This document shows positions 1 through 7,205 of a stretch of DNA of 42,531 bases, one piece after another. Below the pieces are notes generated by a model, which worked only from the letters and a program-made list of their open reading frames with translations, ran no database searches and was not told the origin of the DNA. A program made the position numbers and the translations under genes. Origin of the DNA: JBNRMR01 sp050942895 (lineage in GTDB: Bacteria; Bacillota; Clostridia; Christensenellales; UBA1750); assembly GCA_050942895.1 (NCBI GenBank), contig JBMNOE010000020.1, forward strand, positions 1 through 42,531. The letters run 5' to 3'. How positions within the stretch are numbered: position 1 is the first letter of the stretch; each line of letters starts with the position of its first letter.

Positions 1-197
1 ATTTTGAGTAAATTGGATATGGGCACAAGAGGATGAGTCCTTTTGTGGAGCGTGGAGCTAATCCCCGCAGAGCTCCCGCCAAAGAAACGCTCCTTTTGGA
101 AACCCTTTATCACAACTGTTTGCTCATTTTGAGCAAAGTTGATATGGATACAAGAGGATGAATCCCTTGTGGGCACGGAGCTAATCCCCGCAGAGCT
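1..197. repeat. two imperfect copies of a ~73-nt structured repeat
   Basis: Positions 1-74 and 126-197 are the same element, with a period of 125 nt. Both start ATTTTGAG, carry ACAAGAGGATGA in the middle and end in GAGCTAATCCCCGCAGAGCT. The middle folds as a hairpin in each copy (ACAAGAGGA with TCC and TTGT), and the substitutions largely keep the pairing. A further hairpin (TTTGCTC / GAGCAAA, 119-137) lies at the start of copy two; its left arm for copy one would be outside the window. No gene lies downstream on the + strand. On the - strand the pair would form the leader of a gene beyond the left edge. I do not recognise the family. Confidence 0.7.
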
Positions 198-207
198 TTT
201 TCCGCAT

Positions 208-236
208 AAAAAAGGAGCCTTTCCGGCTCCTTTTAT
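208..236 (-). terminator. intrinsic terminator, probably bidirectional
   Basis: A perfect 10-bp stem AAAAGGAGCC (210-219) / GGCTCCTTTT (225-234) with a 5-nt loop is flanked by A-rich and T-rich runs, so it can work in both directions. It sits 20 nt past the stop of the fructosamine kinase-like gene and ends the leftward lexA operon. Confidence 0.8.
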
Positions 237-255
237 TGCGTAAAAACGCAAAAGC

Positions 256-1167
256 TTATAGATAGTAATTCATTGCGTCCATTAGCTTTGGAAGGTATTT
301 TGCGCTTAAGGTCACATGGCCCAGCCACTGGTTTACTCGCCAAAGATTCTCCCGCTCCTTATAGCCCGGTTCGATGGGATAGCTTTCGTGATAGGCCGCA
401 AACAAATGCTCTGACACGGGGCAAAAGAAGCCCACCGTTGAAATGTCCATCTCACGGTTGCCGTAATATATGCTGCAATCGATCAGGACCAGCTTTTCGC
501 CGTCAAACAGCAGGTTCGCCAGCCATGGATCGCCGTGGAGCAGCGAAAATGGCTGCTGAGGCCCGGCAATATCCGGCAGTTTATTTATTATCTTTTCCAA
601 TGAACGCCCCACCAGAGCCAGCTCCTCCCCGGACAGCTTCCCCGCTTCCTCGGCCAGGCGGAAAGAATCCATCAACCGCCTTTGCGCGAAAAACTCCAGC
701 CAGTCGTCCATCTGGGTGTTTACCTGCTTGAAAATGCCCAGATAGCTGTGGGTTTCAAGGCCGCACCTGTCCCTTTGCGTTCTGTGCAGCTCCGCAAGAC
801 CCCGGCCCAAAATTTCCCAGTCAGCCTTTGTCTGCGGGGGCTTTGTTTTGACAAGCTCCATTATCAGAAGGGTTATTCCGTCAATGTGAAGAACGCCGAT
901 GACCTCCGGCGTAGCGACATGCGAATTTGCGCGTATATGCCCAAGCCCCCACGCCTCCTGAATGAACTGATCATGGGAAAAGGGGTTCGCGCCTTCCTTT
1001 ATGAAAATGCTGAGACCGCCGCCCGCGAAGGTTGCCGCGCCATGCATGGCCTTTTCGGTGCTTTGAAGGATGCTTTCTATCTTCCAGCTTCTACCGATTC
1101 TTTCGCTGACCGCCCTCTCAATCTGGGGATTAAAGCGCCCGCTTAGCATCTCCCATGATTTTGCCAT
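256..1167 (-). CDS. fructosamine kinase family protein
   Basis: This 303-residue protein fits the fructosamine/ketosamine-3-kinase family (APH-like fold), whose members phosphorylate sugar-derived adducts on protein amines so that they fall off. Seen: an N-terminal lobe with AAxFAGGGLSIFIK (about 44-57), the catalytic loop LLHGDPWLANLLF (about 208-220) and the metal-binding segment LIDCSIYYGNREMD (about 227-240), which matches the family pattern LIDPAxYYGxRExD. The Asp of HGD and the Asp of LID are present. Length is about normal (~290). The start codon lies 5 nt after the stop of the upstream pentapeptide-like gene, so the two are probably translationally coupled in the lexA transcript. The true substrate is unknown. 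Confidence 0.85.
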   Translation of the reverse strand: MAKSWEMLSGRFNPQIERAVSERIGRSWKIESILQSTEKAMHGAATFAGGGLSIFIKEGANPFSHDQFIQEAWGLGHIRANSHVATPEVIGVLHIDGITLLIMELVKTKPPQTKADWEILGRGLAELHRTQRDRCGLETHSYLGIFKQVNTQMDDWLEFFAQRRLMDSFRLAEEAGKLSGEELALVGRSLEKIINKLPDIAGPQQPFSLLHGDPWLANLLFDGEKLVLIDCSIYYGNREMDISTVGFFCPVSEHLFAAYHESYPIEPGYKERENLWRVNQWLGHVTLSAKYLPKLMDAMNYYL

Positions 1168-1172
1168 CTCCC

Positions 1173-1553
1173 CTATCCCTCTGCTTCTTCAGATTTCGCC
1201 TTTTCTATAAGTTCCTTGATGTTATAGCCGTCGATTGTAAGGCCCTCGATATTGCAGCCATCGATGCTAAGGCCGGTAAGGTCGCTTCTGAGGATTCGGC
1301 TGTTTCGCATCCGAACGCCAAGGAAAATAGCGTCGTTCATGAAAAGATCGCCGAATGAAGCGTGGGAAAAATCCACGTCGGAAAGATCACAATATGTGAA
1401 GTCCACATAGGAGATCACAGAGCGGCGCATTATCACATCGTCCAGCAGGCTGCCGGGCATATCCGACTTGCTCACCCAGGATTTGGGCATCACTCCCTGG
1501 TCGATTCTAAGAGCCTCGCCCTGCCTATGCTCGTACTTTTTCACATCACTCAT
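1173..1553 (-). CDS. small pentapeptide-repeat-like protein
   Basis: A 126-residue protein whose centre (about 35-105) shows the five-residue periodicity of pentapeptide repeats: runs such as VDFTYCDLSDVDFSHASFGDL and later SDLTGLSIDGCNIEGLTIDG, with hydrophobic or aromatic residues every fifth position. Such repeats fold as a right-handed square beta-helix; some members (Qnr, MfpA) mimic DNA and bind gyrase, but many do unknown things. The stretch allows only about three to four coils and the repeat is imperfect. A GGGAGG site precedes the ATG. It sits 51 nt after lexA with no terminator between, so it is probably co-transcribed and SOS-induced. Function not assigned. Confidence 0.7.
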   Translation of the reverse strand: MSDVKKYEHRQGEALRIDQGVMPKSWVSKSDMPGSLLDDVIMRRSVISYVDFTYCDLSDVDFSHASFGDLFMNDAIFLGVRMRNSRILRSDLTGLSIDGCNIEGLTIDGYNIKELIEKAKSEEAEG

Positions 1554-1572
1554 GCTGTCCTCCCGTTTTTTC

Positions 1573-1599
1573 TTTTTCTAATTTTTCTAATTTTTCTGA
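1573..1599. repeat. three tandem 9-nt T-rich units
   Basis: TTTTTCTAA, TTTTTCTAA, TTTTTCTGA follow one another between lexA and the pentapeptide-like gene. Similar short T-rich tandem arrays occur at 21325-21355 and 35282-35322. Confidence 0.8.
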
Positions 1600-1604
1600 T
1601 ATAA

Positions 1605-2207
1605 TTACATCTTGCGCACAAGGCCCACTACCTTGCCCATTATCTGGCACTCATTTAGTATTATCGGCTTAAGGGCGCTGTTCTCCGGCTGAAGGCGGAT
1701 ATGATCGCGCTCTTTGTAGAAGGTCTTGACTGTGGCCTCATCGTCGATAAGGGCCACTGCAATTTCGCCGTTCTCGCAGCTTTCCTGCTTCCGCACGATT
1801 ATATAATCGCCATCAAAAATACCTGCGTCTATCATTGATTCCCCCTTCACGCTCAGAAGGAAGTGGTCGCCCTTGCCGATTATCTGCGCCGGCAATGCAA
1901 AGTGATCGTCGATATTTTCCACAGCGGTTATAGGCTCACCCGCGGTGATCTTCCCCACAAGAGGTATGTTCACCGCCTGTTTTTTTGCGCTCTCCTGCAA
2001 AATCTCAATTGCTCTGGGCTTTGTAAGATCGCGCCTGATGTAGCCGTTTTTCTCAAGCCTTTTCAGGTGGCCGTGGACTGTGCTGGTGCTCTTAAGGCCC
2101 ACCGCCGAGCAAATTTCCCTAACGGAGGGCGGATAACCTTTTTCCTCCGTCTGCTGCACTATATATTCATATATTCTCTGCTGGCTTGTGGATAAATCTT
2201 TTTTCAT
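1605..2207 (-). CDS. lexA: LexA SOS repressor
   Basis: LexA represses DNA-damage genes and cleaves itself when RecA filaments form. The 200-residue protein has the N-terminal winged helix (1-70; PPSVREICSAVGLKSTSTVHGHL is the recognition region), the Ala89-Gly90 cleavage site in VGKITAGEPI, the catalytic Ser124 in KGESM and Lys161 in ATVKTF. Everything expected for an active repressor is there. I chose the ATG at 2207 because AAAGGTGG lies 8 nt upstream; a GTG 12 nt earlier in frame falls inside that site. It is first in an operon with a pentapeptide-like and a fructosamine kinase-like gene, and its own promoter carries a LexA box, so it is autoregulated. Confidence 0.97.
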   Translation of the reverse strand: MKKDLSTSQQRIYEYIVQQTEEKGYPPSVREICSAVGLKSTSTVHGHLKRLEKNGYIRRDLTKPRAIEILQESAKKQAVNIPLVGKITAGEPITAVENIDDHFALPAQIIGKGDHFLLSVKGESMIDAGIFDGDYIIVRKQESCENGEIAVALIDDEATVKTFYKERDHIRLQPENSALKPIILNECQIMGKVVGLVRKM

Positions 2208-2233
2208 GGCATATCCCACCTTTACATGGGCAA

Positions 2234-2272
2234 ATTATAACATAGAATGGCAAAAAGGTAAACGCTTGTTCG
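2234..2272 (-). promoter_or_regulatory. lexA promoter with overlapping LexA (SOS) box
   Basis: Read on the - strand: -35 TTTACC (2262-2257), 17-nt spacer, -10 TATAAT (2239-2234). The LexA box CGAACAAGCGTTTA (2272-2259) fits the Gram-positive consensus CGAACRNRYGTTYC at 13 of 14 positions and overlaps the -35 element. LexA binding would block polymerase directly. Confidence 0.9.
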
Positions 2273-2320
2273 TTTAATTTTTCAGCGCGCCTTTAGGCTG
2301 CCTTTTGGCTTAAGCGGGAC

Positions 2321-2349
2321 TTGCATAAAACGCATATATATGGTAGTAT
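2321..2349 (+). promoter_or_regulatory. sigma-A promoter of tig-clpP-clpX
   Basis: TTGCAT (2321-2326), 17-nt spacer, TAGTAT (2344-2349), leaving a leader of about 65 nt before tig. It lies back to back with the lexA promoter; no LexA box is visible on this one. Confidence 0.65.
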
Positions 2350-2422
2350 TTTTTAATGGGTACGATTATCTGCCATCAGGTTATGCAGCCCTTGAAATTT
2401 TTCCAAAAGGACGGATTCTGAC

Positions 2423-3760
2423 ATGAATGTGAAGAAGGAAACCACCGCGCCAAACAAAGTAAAACTGACCATAGAGCTTAGCGCCCAAGAGTTTGAACCC
2501 AGCCTACAGCTTGCCTACAAGAACGCCGCGAAGCGTGTGAACATTCCGGGCTTCAGAAAAGGCAGGGCGCCCCGCAAAATTATCGAAAACTATTACGGCG
2601 AATCCATTTTTTATGAAGACGCCTTTAACGACGCTTTTCCAAAGGCGTATGATAATGCCATCGAACAGGAAGGGCTTTTCCCGGTGGAGCAGCCCGACAT
2701 CGACGTCGTCTCCATCGGCGGGGGCGAGCCCACGGTTTTCACTGCGGAATTTTTTGTAAAGCCCCAGGTTGCTCTGGGAGAATATAAGAGCATAGAAGTG
2801 GCTGCGCCTTCGTATCCTATTACAGATGAAGAGATCGACGCCGAAATAAGCCGCGAGCGCGAGCGCACCGCCCGCTGGGTGGACGTGGAGCGCGAATGCA
2901 AGACCGGCGATCGCGCCACGATAGATTATCTCGGCACTGTTGACGGCGTCGCCTTCGAGGGAGGCACAGCCGAAAACTTTGCTCTGGAGCTGGGCTCCGG
3001 CACCTTCATCCCCGGCTTTGAGGAGCAGGTCGAGGGCATGAAAATTGGTGAAGAAAAGGATGTTAACGTCACCTTCCCCGAGGATTACAGGGCTGAAAAT
3101 CTGGCCGGCAAGGATGCCGTATTCGCTGTGAAGCTCCACGGCGTTCAGGAAAAAGAGCTGCCCGAGCTGGACGATGAGTTCGCCAAGGATGTTTCCGAGT
3201 TCGACACATTGGACGAATATAAAAACAGCATTAAAACCCGCCTTGAAGCAAGCGCCAAGCAGCGAGAGGAAAGCGAATATACTAACGCCATCGTGGATGC
3301 AGCCTGTGAAAAGGCCGAAGTGGACATTCCCCAGCCCATGATTGAGCGCGAGATAGACTCAATGCTGCGCGACATGCAGATGCGCTTTTCCTACCAGGGA
3401 ATCAGCCTGGAGGATTTCCTCATGTATACCGGCCAGACCATGGAGCAGCTTCGCGACCAGTACAAGGAGCAGGCCGAGCGCAGGGTTCGCGGCGAGCTGG
3501 TTCTTGAAGCCATTCGCCTGGCGGAAGGCATTGAGGCCGGCCAGGAGGATATGGACGCCCTCGTGGAAAAGTATGCACAGCAGTCGGGCACCACGGCTGA
3601 TAAGTTCACCCAGAACTTCTCCGATCAGGACTGGGATTACATAAAGACCGATGCCGCTTCGCAAAAAACGCTGGAGTTCCTAAGGGAGATCGCCGCCGGA
3701 GCAGCAGCGGAGCAGTCAGAAGAATCTGAAGGAACTAAAGTAACCGAAGAAGGAAAATAG
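2423..3760 (+). CDS. tig: trigger factor, ribosome-bound chaperone and prolyl isomerase
   Basis: Trigger factor sits at the ribosome exit tunnel and shields nascent chains. The 445 residues show the three family domains in order: N-terminal ribosome-binding domain with the signature GFRKGRAP (43-50), a central FKBP-type prolyl isomerase domain (about 155-245, GDRATIDYLGTVDGVAFEGG through GFEEQVEGM), and the helical C-terminal substrate-binding arms. Length is normal, and the acidic tail (EQSEESEGTKVTEEGK) is common in the family. AAAAGGAC precedes the ATG. It leads a tig-clpP-clpX cluster, a standard arrangement joining folding and proteolysis. Confidence 0.97.
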   Translation: MNVKKETTAPNKVKLTIELSAQEFEPSLQLAYKNAAKRVNIPGFRKGRAPRKIIENYYGESIFYEDAFNDAFPKAYDNAIEQEGLFPVEQPDIDVVSIGGGEPTVFTAEFFVKPQVALGEYKSIEVAAPSYPITDEEIDAEISRERERTARWVDVERECKTGDRATIDYLGTVDGVAFEGGTAENFALELGSGTFIPGFEEQVEGMKIGEEKDVNVTFPEDYRAENLAGKDAVFAVKLHGVQEKELPELDDEFAKDVSEFDTLDEYKNSIKTRLEASAKQREESEYTNAIVDAACEKAEVDIPQPMIEREIDSMLRDMQMRFSYQGISLEDFLMYTGQTMEQLRDQYKEQAERRVRGELVLEAIRLAEGIEAGQEDMDALVEKYAQQSGTTADKFTQNFSDQDWDYIKTDAASQKTLEFLREIAAGAAAEQSEESEGTKVTEEGK

Positions 3761-3871
3761 ATCTCAAAACCAAGGAGTTCAGGCCGCTTCGCCGCTGGTA
3801 CTATAACATGCGCTGGGGCGTCCTTCACCATAAAGACAAAAAAACATAGGATAAAGGAAAGGAGACATAAT

Positions 3872-4456
3872 ATGCCTTTAATCCCAATGGTCATAGAGCA
3901 GACGAACAGAGGCGAGCGCTCTTACGACATATATTCCCGCCTCCTCAAGGACAGGATCATATTCCTTTCAGGAGAGATTGACGATCACACCGCTAATGTA
4001 GTGGTGGCGCAGATGCTTTTCCTGGAAATGGAAAACCCCGATCAGGACATAAACCTTTACATAAACAGCCCGGGCGGCTCAGTCACCGCCGGCATGGCGA
4101 TATACGACACCATGCAGTATCTCAAGTGCCAGACGGCGACCCTTTGCGTGGGTATGGCGGCCTCAATGGGCGCGTTTTTGCTGGCAGCAGGCGCAAAGGG
4201 CAAGCGCAAGTGCCTTCCCAACAGCGAAGTGATGATCCACCAGCCCTCCGCCGGCACCCGCGGCCAGGTCACCGACATGCAGATACACATTGAGCAGTTT
4301 CTGCGCATCAAAAAGCGCATGAACGACATTTTCTCAGAGCGCACCGGCCAGCCCTTGGACGTGGTGGCCGCCGCCATGGAGCGCGACAACTTCATGGACG
4401 CGAAGCAAGCCCTGGAGTTCGGAATAATCGACGAGATAATCGAGCCCAGAAGGTAG
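3872..4456 (+). CDS. clpP: ATP-dependent Clp protease proteolytic subunit
   Basis: ClpP forms the tetradecameric serine-protease barrel that degrades substrates fed by Clp ATPases. All three catalytic residues are visible in the 194-residue protein: Ser98 (GMAASMGA), His123 (VMIHQP) and Asp172 (RDNFMDA). The N-terminal loop IEQTNRGERSYDIYSRLLKDR and the handle helix are intact. GGAGACATAAT precedes the ATG. The 111-nt gap after tig shows no terminator; clpX follows 37 nt later, so ClpP and its partner are co-expressed. Confidence 0.98.
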   Translation: MPLIPMVIEQTNRGERSYDIYSRLLKDRIIFLSGEIDDHTANVVVAQMLFLEMENPDQDINLYINSPGGSVTAGMAIYDTMQYLKCQTATLCVGMAASMGAFLLAAGAKGKRKCLPNSEVMIHQPSAGTRGQVTDMQIHIEQFLRIKKRMNDIFSERTGQPLDVVAAAMERDNFMDAKQALEFGIIDEIIEPRR

Positions 4457-4493
4457 GATCTTCGCGTTAAAAGCGAAAAATTGCGAGGTAATA

Positions 4494-5789
4494 ATGGCAA
4501 AATACGAAGATAATAACCAGCTTAAATGCTCCTTTTGCGGCAAACCCCAGGAGCAGGTGGGCAAGCTTGTGGCAGGGCCCGGCGTTTACATATGCGATGT
4601 TTGCGTTGATCTTTGCCGCGATATAATACAAGATGACGAGATAATGGCGGATCAGAGCTTCGAAGGCCTTCCCAAGCCCAAGGATCTCAAGGAAAAGCTG
4701 GACGAATATGTGATCGGTCAGGAGGACGCTAAAAAAACCCTCTGCGTGGCAGTCTATAACCATTATAAGCGCATATTCAATCCTGAAAAGGAAAAGAGCG
4801 TTGATATTTCAAAAAGCAATATATTGATGCTGGGGCCCACCGGCTGCGGCAAGACATACCTGGCTGAAACCCTGGCGAAAATATTGAACGTTCCCTTTGC
4901 CATAGGCGACGCCACCGCCCTTACCGAGGCCGGCTATGTGGGCGAAGACGTAGAGAACATTTTGCTGAAGCTGATTCAGGCGGCGGATTACGACGTCGAA
5001 AAAGCCGAGCGGGGCATCATTTATATCGACGAGGTCGACAAGATCACCAGAAAGAGCGAGAACGTCTCAATCACCCGTGATGTTTCCGGCGAGGGCGTGC
5101 AGCAGGCGCTTTTGAAGATTCTTGAAGGCACCGTGGCCTCCGTTCCTCCACAGGGCGGAAGAAAGCATCCCCAGCAGGAGTTTATACACATCGACACCAC
5201 CAACATTCTGTTCATATGCGGCGGTGCTTTCGCGGCCATTGACAGCATAATCGAAAACAGGATAGGCCACAGATCGATGGGTTTTGGCGCCGACATCCGC
5301 AAGCGCGAGGAAAAGAACATGGGCGAGCTTCTGAAAAGGGTCGAGCCTGAGGATCTTTTGAAATTTGGCCTGATCCCCGAGTTTGTGGGCAGGCTGCCGA
5401 TAACCGTGACGCTGAGCCAGCTGGACGAAGAAGCCCTTGTCAGCATACTGACCAAGCCGAAGAACGCCCTTTGCAAGCAATACGCAAAGCTCTTTGAGCT
5501 GGACGACGTCGAGCTTGAGTTCACGCCCGAAGCCCTAAGACACATTGCAAAGGCAGCCATCGACAGAAAGAGCGGCGCCAGGGGCCTGCGCTCAGTGCTT
5601 GAAAAAATACTGATGGATATCATGTACGAGACGCCCTCCCGCACGGACATCGCCAAGGTTATCATAACCGAGGCCGCCGCCAAGGGCGTTGCTTCCCCCA
5701 CAATAGAATATCACGAGACAGTCTTTTCGCTGCCAGGGGCGGATTCCCAGGAGGATGCTCCACAAAAAAGCGGGCCTCTTGTCTCCTGA
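4494..5789 (+). CDS. clpX: Clp protease ATP-binding unfoldase subunit ClpX
   Basis: ClpX is the hexameric AAA+ unfoldase that recognises tagged or native substrates and threads them into ClpP. The 431 residues contain the N-terminal C4 zinc-binding domain (Cys12, 15, 34, 37), Walker A GPTGCGKT (114-121), Walker B IIYIDEVDKI, the pore-loop region of the GYVGED segment, and the ClpP-docking segment LIPEFVGRLPI with its ClpX-type context. Length is typical. A GAGGTAAT site precedes the ATG. Last gene of the tig-clpP-clpX transcript. Confidence 0.98.
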   Translation: MAKYEDNNQLKCSFCGKPQEQVGKLVAGPGVYICDVCVDLCRDIIQDDEIMADQSFEGLPKPKDLKEKLDEYVIGQEDAKKTLCVAVYNHYKRIFNPEKEKSVDISKSNILMLGPTGCGKTYLAETLAKILNVPFAIGDATALTEAGYVGEDVENILLKLIQAADYDVEKAERGIIYIDEVDKITRKSENVSITRDVSGEGVQQALLKILEGTVASVPPQGGRKHPQQEFIHIDTTNILFICGGAFAAIDSIIENRIGHRSMGFGADIRKREEKNMGELLKRVEPEDLLKFGLIPEFVGRLPITVTLSQLDEEALVSILTKPKNALCKQYAKLFELDDVELEFTPEALRHIAKAAIDRKSGARGLRSVLEKILMDIMYETPSRTDIAKVIITEAAAKGVASPTIEYHETVFSLPGADSQEDAPQKSGPLVS

Positions 5790-5825
5790 AATTTAAAGAC
5801 GACCCACAAGTCATAAAGCATAAGC

Positions 5826-5857
5826 AACAGCCGTCCAAACCGGGCGGCTGTTTTTTG
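5826..5857 (+). terminator. intrinsic terminator after clpX
   Basis: An 11-bp stem with one G-U pair (5826-5836 with 5842-5852; AACAGCCGTCC / GGGCGGCTGTT), 5-nt loop, then a run of T to 5856. It lies 37 nt after the clpX stop. Confidence 0.92.
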
Positions 5858-5865
5858 TATAGTAA

Positions 5866-5888
5866 AACCACTGGCTAGGCCAGTGGTT
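5866..5888. repeat. IS200 left-end hairpin
   Basis: Perfect 10-bp stem AACCACTGGC / GCCAGTGGTT with a 3-nt loop TAG; the kind of imperfect-palindrome end that Y1 transposases bind as single-stranded DNA. Confidence 0.85.
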
Positions 5889-5924
5889 CAAAAAAAGCCT
5901 ACTGGCGATTATGAAGAGGAAAAA

Positions 5925-5984
5925 CTCCCTTTGCTATAATAAAAGTGCGGTCTGCCAACTGCACGGCAAATAGCAAAGGGAGGG
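5925..5984 (+). promoter_or_regulatory. tnpA control hairpin with embedded -10 and buried ribosome binding site
   Basis: A perfect 13-nt inverted repeat, CTCCCTTTGCTAT (5925-5937) and ATAGCAAAGGGAG (5970-5982), contains in its right arm the tnpA ribosome binding site GGGAGGG (5978-5984). The left arm overlaps a TATAAT (5935-5940) that would start transcripts near 5947. Transcripts from that promoter lack the left arm and can be translated, while transcripts reading in from clpX carry both arms and hide the site. This is inference from geometry; no good -35 is seen (TGAAGA, 5912-5917). Confidence 0.7.
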
Positions 5985-5991
5985 CATTCAG

Positions 5992-6453
5992 ATGAGCCTG
6001 AACGACATAAACAGTTTATCGCATACAAAGTGGAATTGCAAATATCATATAGTATTTGCGCCAAAGTACAGGAGAAAGGCATTTTATGGAGAAAGACGTA
6101 CGGCTGTGGGTAAAATACTCAGACAGCTATGCGAATGGAAAGGGGTGAAAATAATAGAAGCAGAAGTGTGTCCCGATCATGTGCATATGCTTGTGGAAAT
6201 ACCGCCTAAAATGGCAGTGTCAAGTTTTATGGGGTACCTCAAAGGTAAAAGCAGCACAATTCTGTATGAGCAATTCGGCGAGTTGAAGTACAAGTACAGA
6301 AGCAGAGAATTTTGGTGTCGCGGGTATTACGTAGATACAGCAGGCAAAAACACGAGCCGAATTGCGGAGTACATAAAGAACCAACTGAAAGAAGATCAGA
6401 TGGGTGATCAACTGACCATGAGCGAAGTTGGCCCGTTTACGGGCGGCAAGTAA
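5992..6453 (+). CDS. tnpA: IS200-type Y1 (HUH) transposase TnpA
   Basis: TnpA cuts and rejoins single-stranded IS ends through a phosphotyrosine link. The 153-residue protein has the HUH metal-binding pair as HVH (63-65, in CPDHVHMLVEIPP) and the catalytic helix Tyr127-x3-Gln131 (EYIKNQ), the exact family spacing. The N-terminal KYHIVFAPKYRRKAFYGE and the SSFMGYLKGKSS helix are also typical. The gene is full length with no frameshift, so the element may still be able to move. Its translation is probably held down by the hairpin described separately. Confidence 0.96.
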   Translation: MSLNDINSLSHTKWNCKYHIVFAPKYRRKAFYGERRTAVGKILRQLCEWKGVKIIEAEVCPDHVHMLVEIPPKMAVSSFMGYLKGKSSTILYEQFGELKYKYRSREFWCRGYYVDTAGKNTSRIAEYIKNQLKEDQMGDQLTMSEVGPFTGGK

Positions 6454-6534
6454 CAGTCCTATCGCAACTGGCAGACCGTATTACACGTTTGACGTGTACG
6501 CGAGGAACAAAGGGCTTTGCCCGCATCTGAAATA

Positions 6535-6553
6535 CCACCGGCTTCGCCGGTGG
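6535..6553. repeat. IS200 right-end hairpin
   Basis: Perfect 8-bp stem CCACCGGC / GCCGGTGG with loop TTC, 82 nt after the tnpA stop; candidate right-end recognition structure. Confidence 0.8.
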
Positions 6554-6595
6554 ATGCTTATTTATTTATTTCTCGCATCATCAAAAGAAAAACTT

Positions 6596-7087
6596 CTATC
6601 CTGGTGAGCCAGTCTTTTTATTCGCACAAATCCGTTGTATGATCATAACAATAATAGGAACCGCAAAGAATGTAATGATGCATATCAGCCAGCCGTAGTG
6701 CTGCGGCGGTGTCCAATTATTTGCATTTTGCATCATTTCCATTTGCGCCGAATACAGAGGGGTTCCTATAACCTCACCTAAAAGAATCCCCAGCATATAG
6801 CCTGTGACAGACGCGGCTGCAGGGATGTATTTTTTAAACACAGCAAAGGCTACGGAAACAAGCGCAAAGAAAAAGATAATTTCCTGGAGCGTCCAGCTAT
6901 AGACATATATACCTTTAAAATAACGCTTGCCGATGTGATAAATAATCATATAAGCTAAAATAAGGAGGGCGATGACAGCTATTCTTTCTAAAATAAGGAG
7001 GGCTACGGCAACCATTCTTTTTTTATTCTCTTTTTTATCATGGCTCACCTCATAAAAAATATTTAATGGCAGGATAAAGAAGTTCAT
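6596..7087 (-). CDS. putative membrane protein, function unknown
   Basis: A 163-residue protein with about four hydrophobic segments (roughly 27-47, 68-86, 91-108 and 133-154 with the pattern LICIITFFAVPIIVMII) and a basic C-terminus (RICANKKTGSPG). I do not recognise a family. Base use is AT-richer than the neighbours. The ATG at 7087 has AGGA 5 nt upstream, but that site lies inside a perfect inverted repeat that spans the start codon (separate entry). An alternative start is the ATG of MVAVALLI, 24 residues in, with a poorer site. It stands alone between the insertion sequence and hpf. Confidence 0.6.
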   Translation of the reverse strand: MNFFILPLNIFYEVSHDKKENKKRMVAVALLILERIAVIALLILAYMIIYHIGKRYFKGIYVYSWTLQEIIFFFALVSVAFAVFKKYIPAAASVTGYMLGILLGEVIGTPLYSAQMEMMQNANNWTPPQHYGWLICIITFFAVPIIVMIIQRICANKKTGSPG

Positions 7088-7100
7088 CCCTATCCTGCCA
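7067..7100 (-). promoter_or_regulatory. hairpin enclosing the start codon of the membrane-protein gene
   Basis: A perfect 10-nt inverted repeat, TGGCAGGATA (7067-7076) and TATCCTGCCA (7091-7100), has a 14-nt loop that contains the start codon (7085-7087). In the leftward mRNA the AGGA of the ribosome binding site is in the stem, so folding would block initiation. Confidence 0.6.
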
Positions 7101-7205
7101 CAGTATAACTTTTCAATTAATATGAGTTCTATAGCCGCCCCAAAGTTTAGCTATGGCCGGCAGCGTTAAATTGATGCCAATCGAACAATCCCCGAGGGCT
7201 ATGGA

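Larger units (their letters stand above)
5862..6560 (+). mobile_element. IS200-type insertion sequence (IS200/IS605 family, tnpA only)
   Basis: About 0.7 kb with a single Y1 transposase gene and no tnpB, the IS200 plan. Terminal hairpins, not inverted repeats, mark the ends: left 5866-5888, right 6535-6553. Such elements move as single-stranded circles and insert without target duplication, so exact ends cannot be fixed from sequence alone. It landed in the gap between the clpX terminator and a leftward membrane-protein gene; no gene is visibly broken. A 10-nt inverted pair CGGTCTGCCA (5948-5957) / TGGCAGACCG (6469-6478) brackets tnpA and could pair the two ends of its mRNA. Confidence 0.88.

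Noticed and set aside
1..255. Known riboswitch class or CRISPR array at the left edge
   Set aside because: Two diverged copies with a 125-nt period and no short identical repeat exclude CRISPR; I compared the consensus segments of the main riboswitch classes from memory and found no fit.
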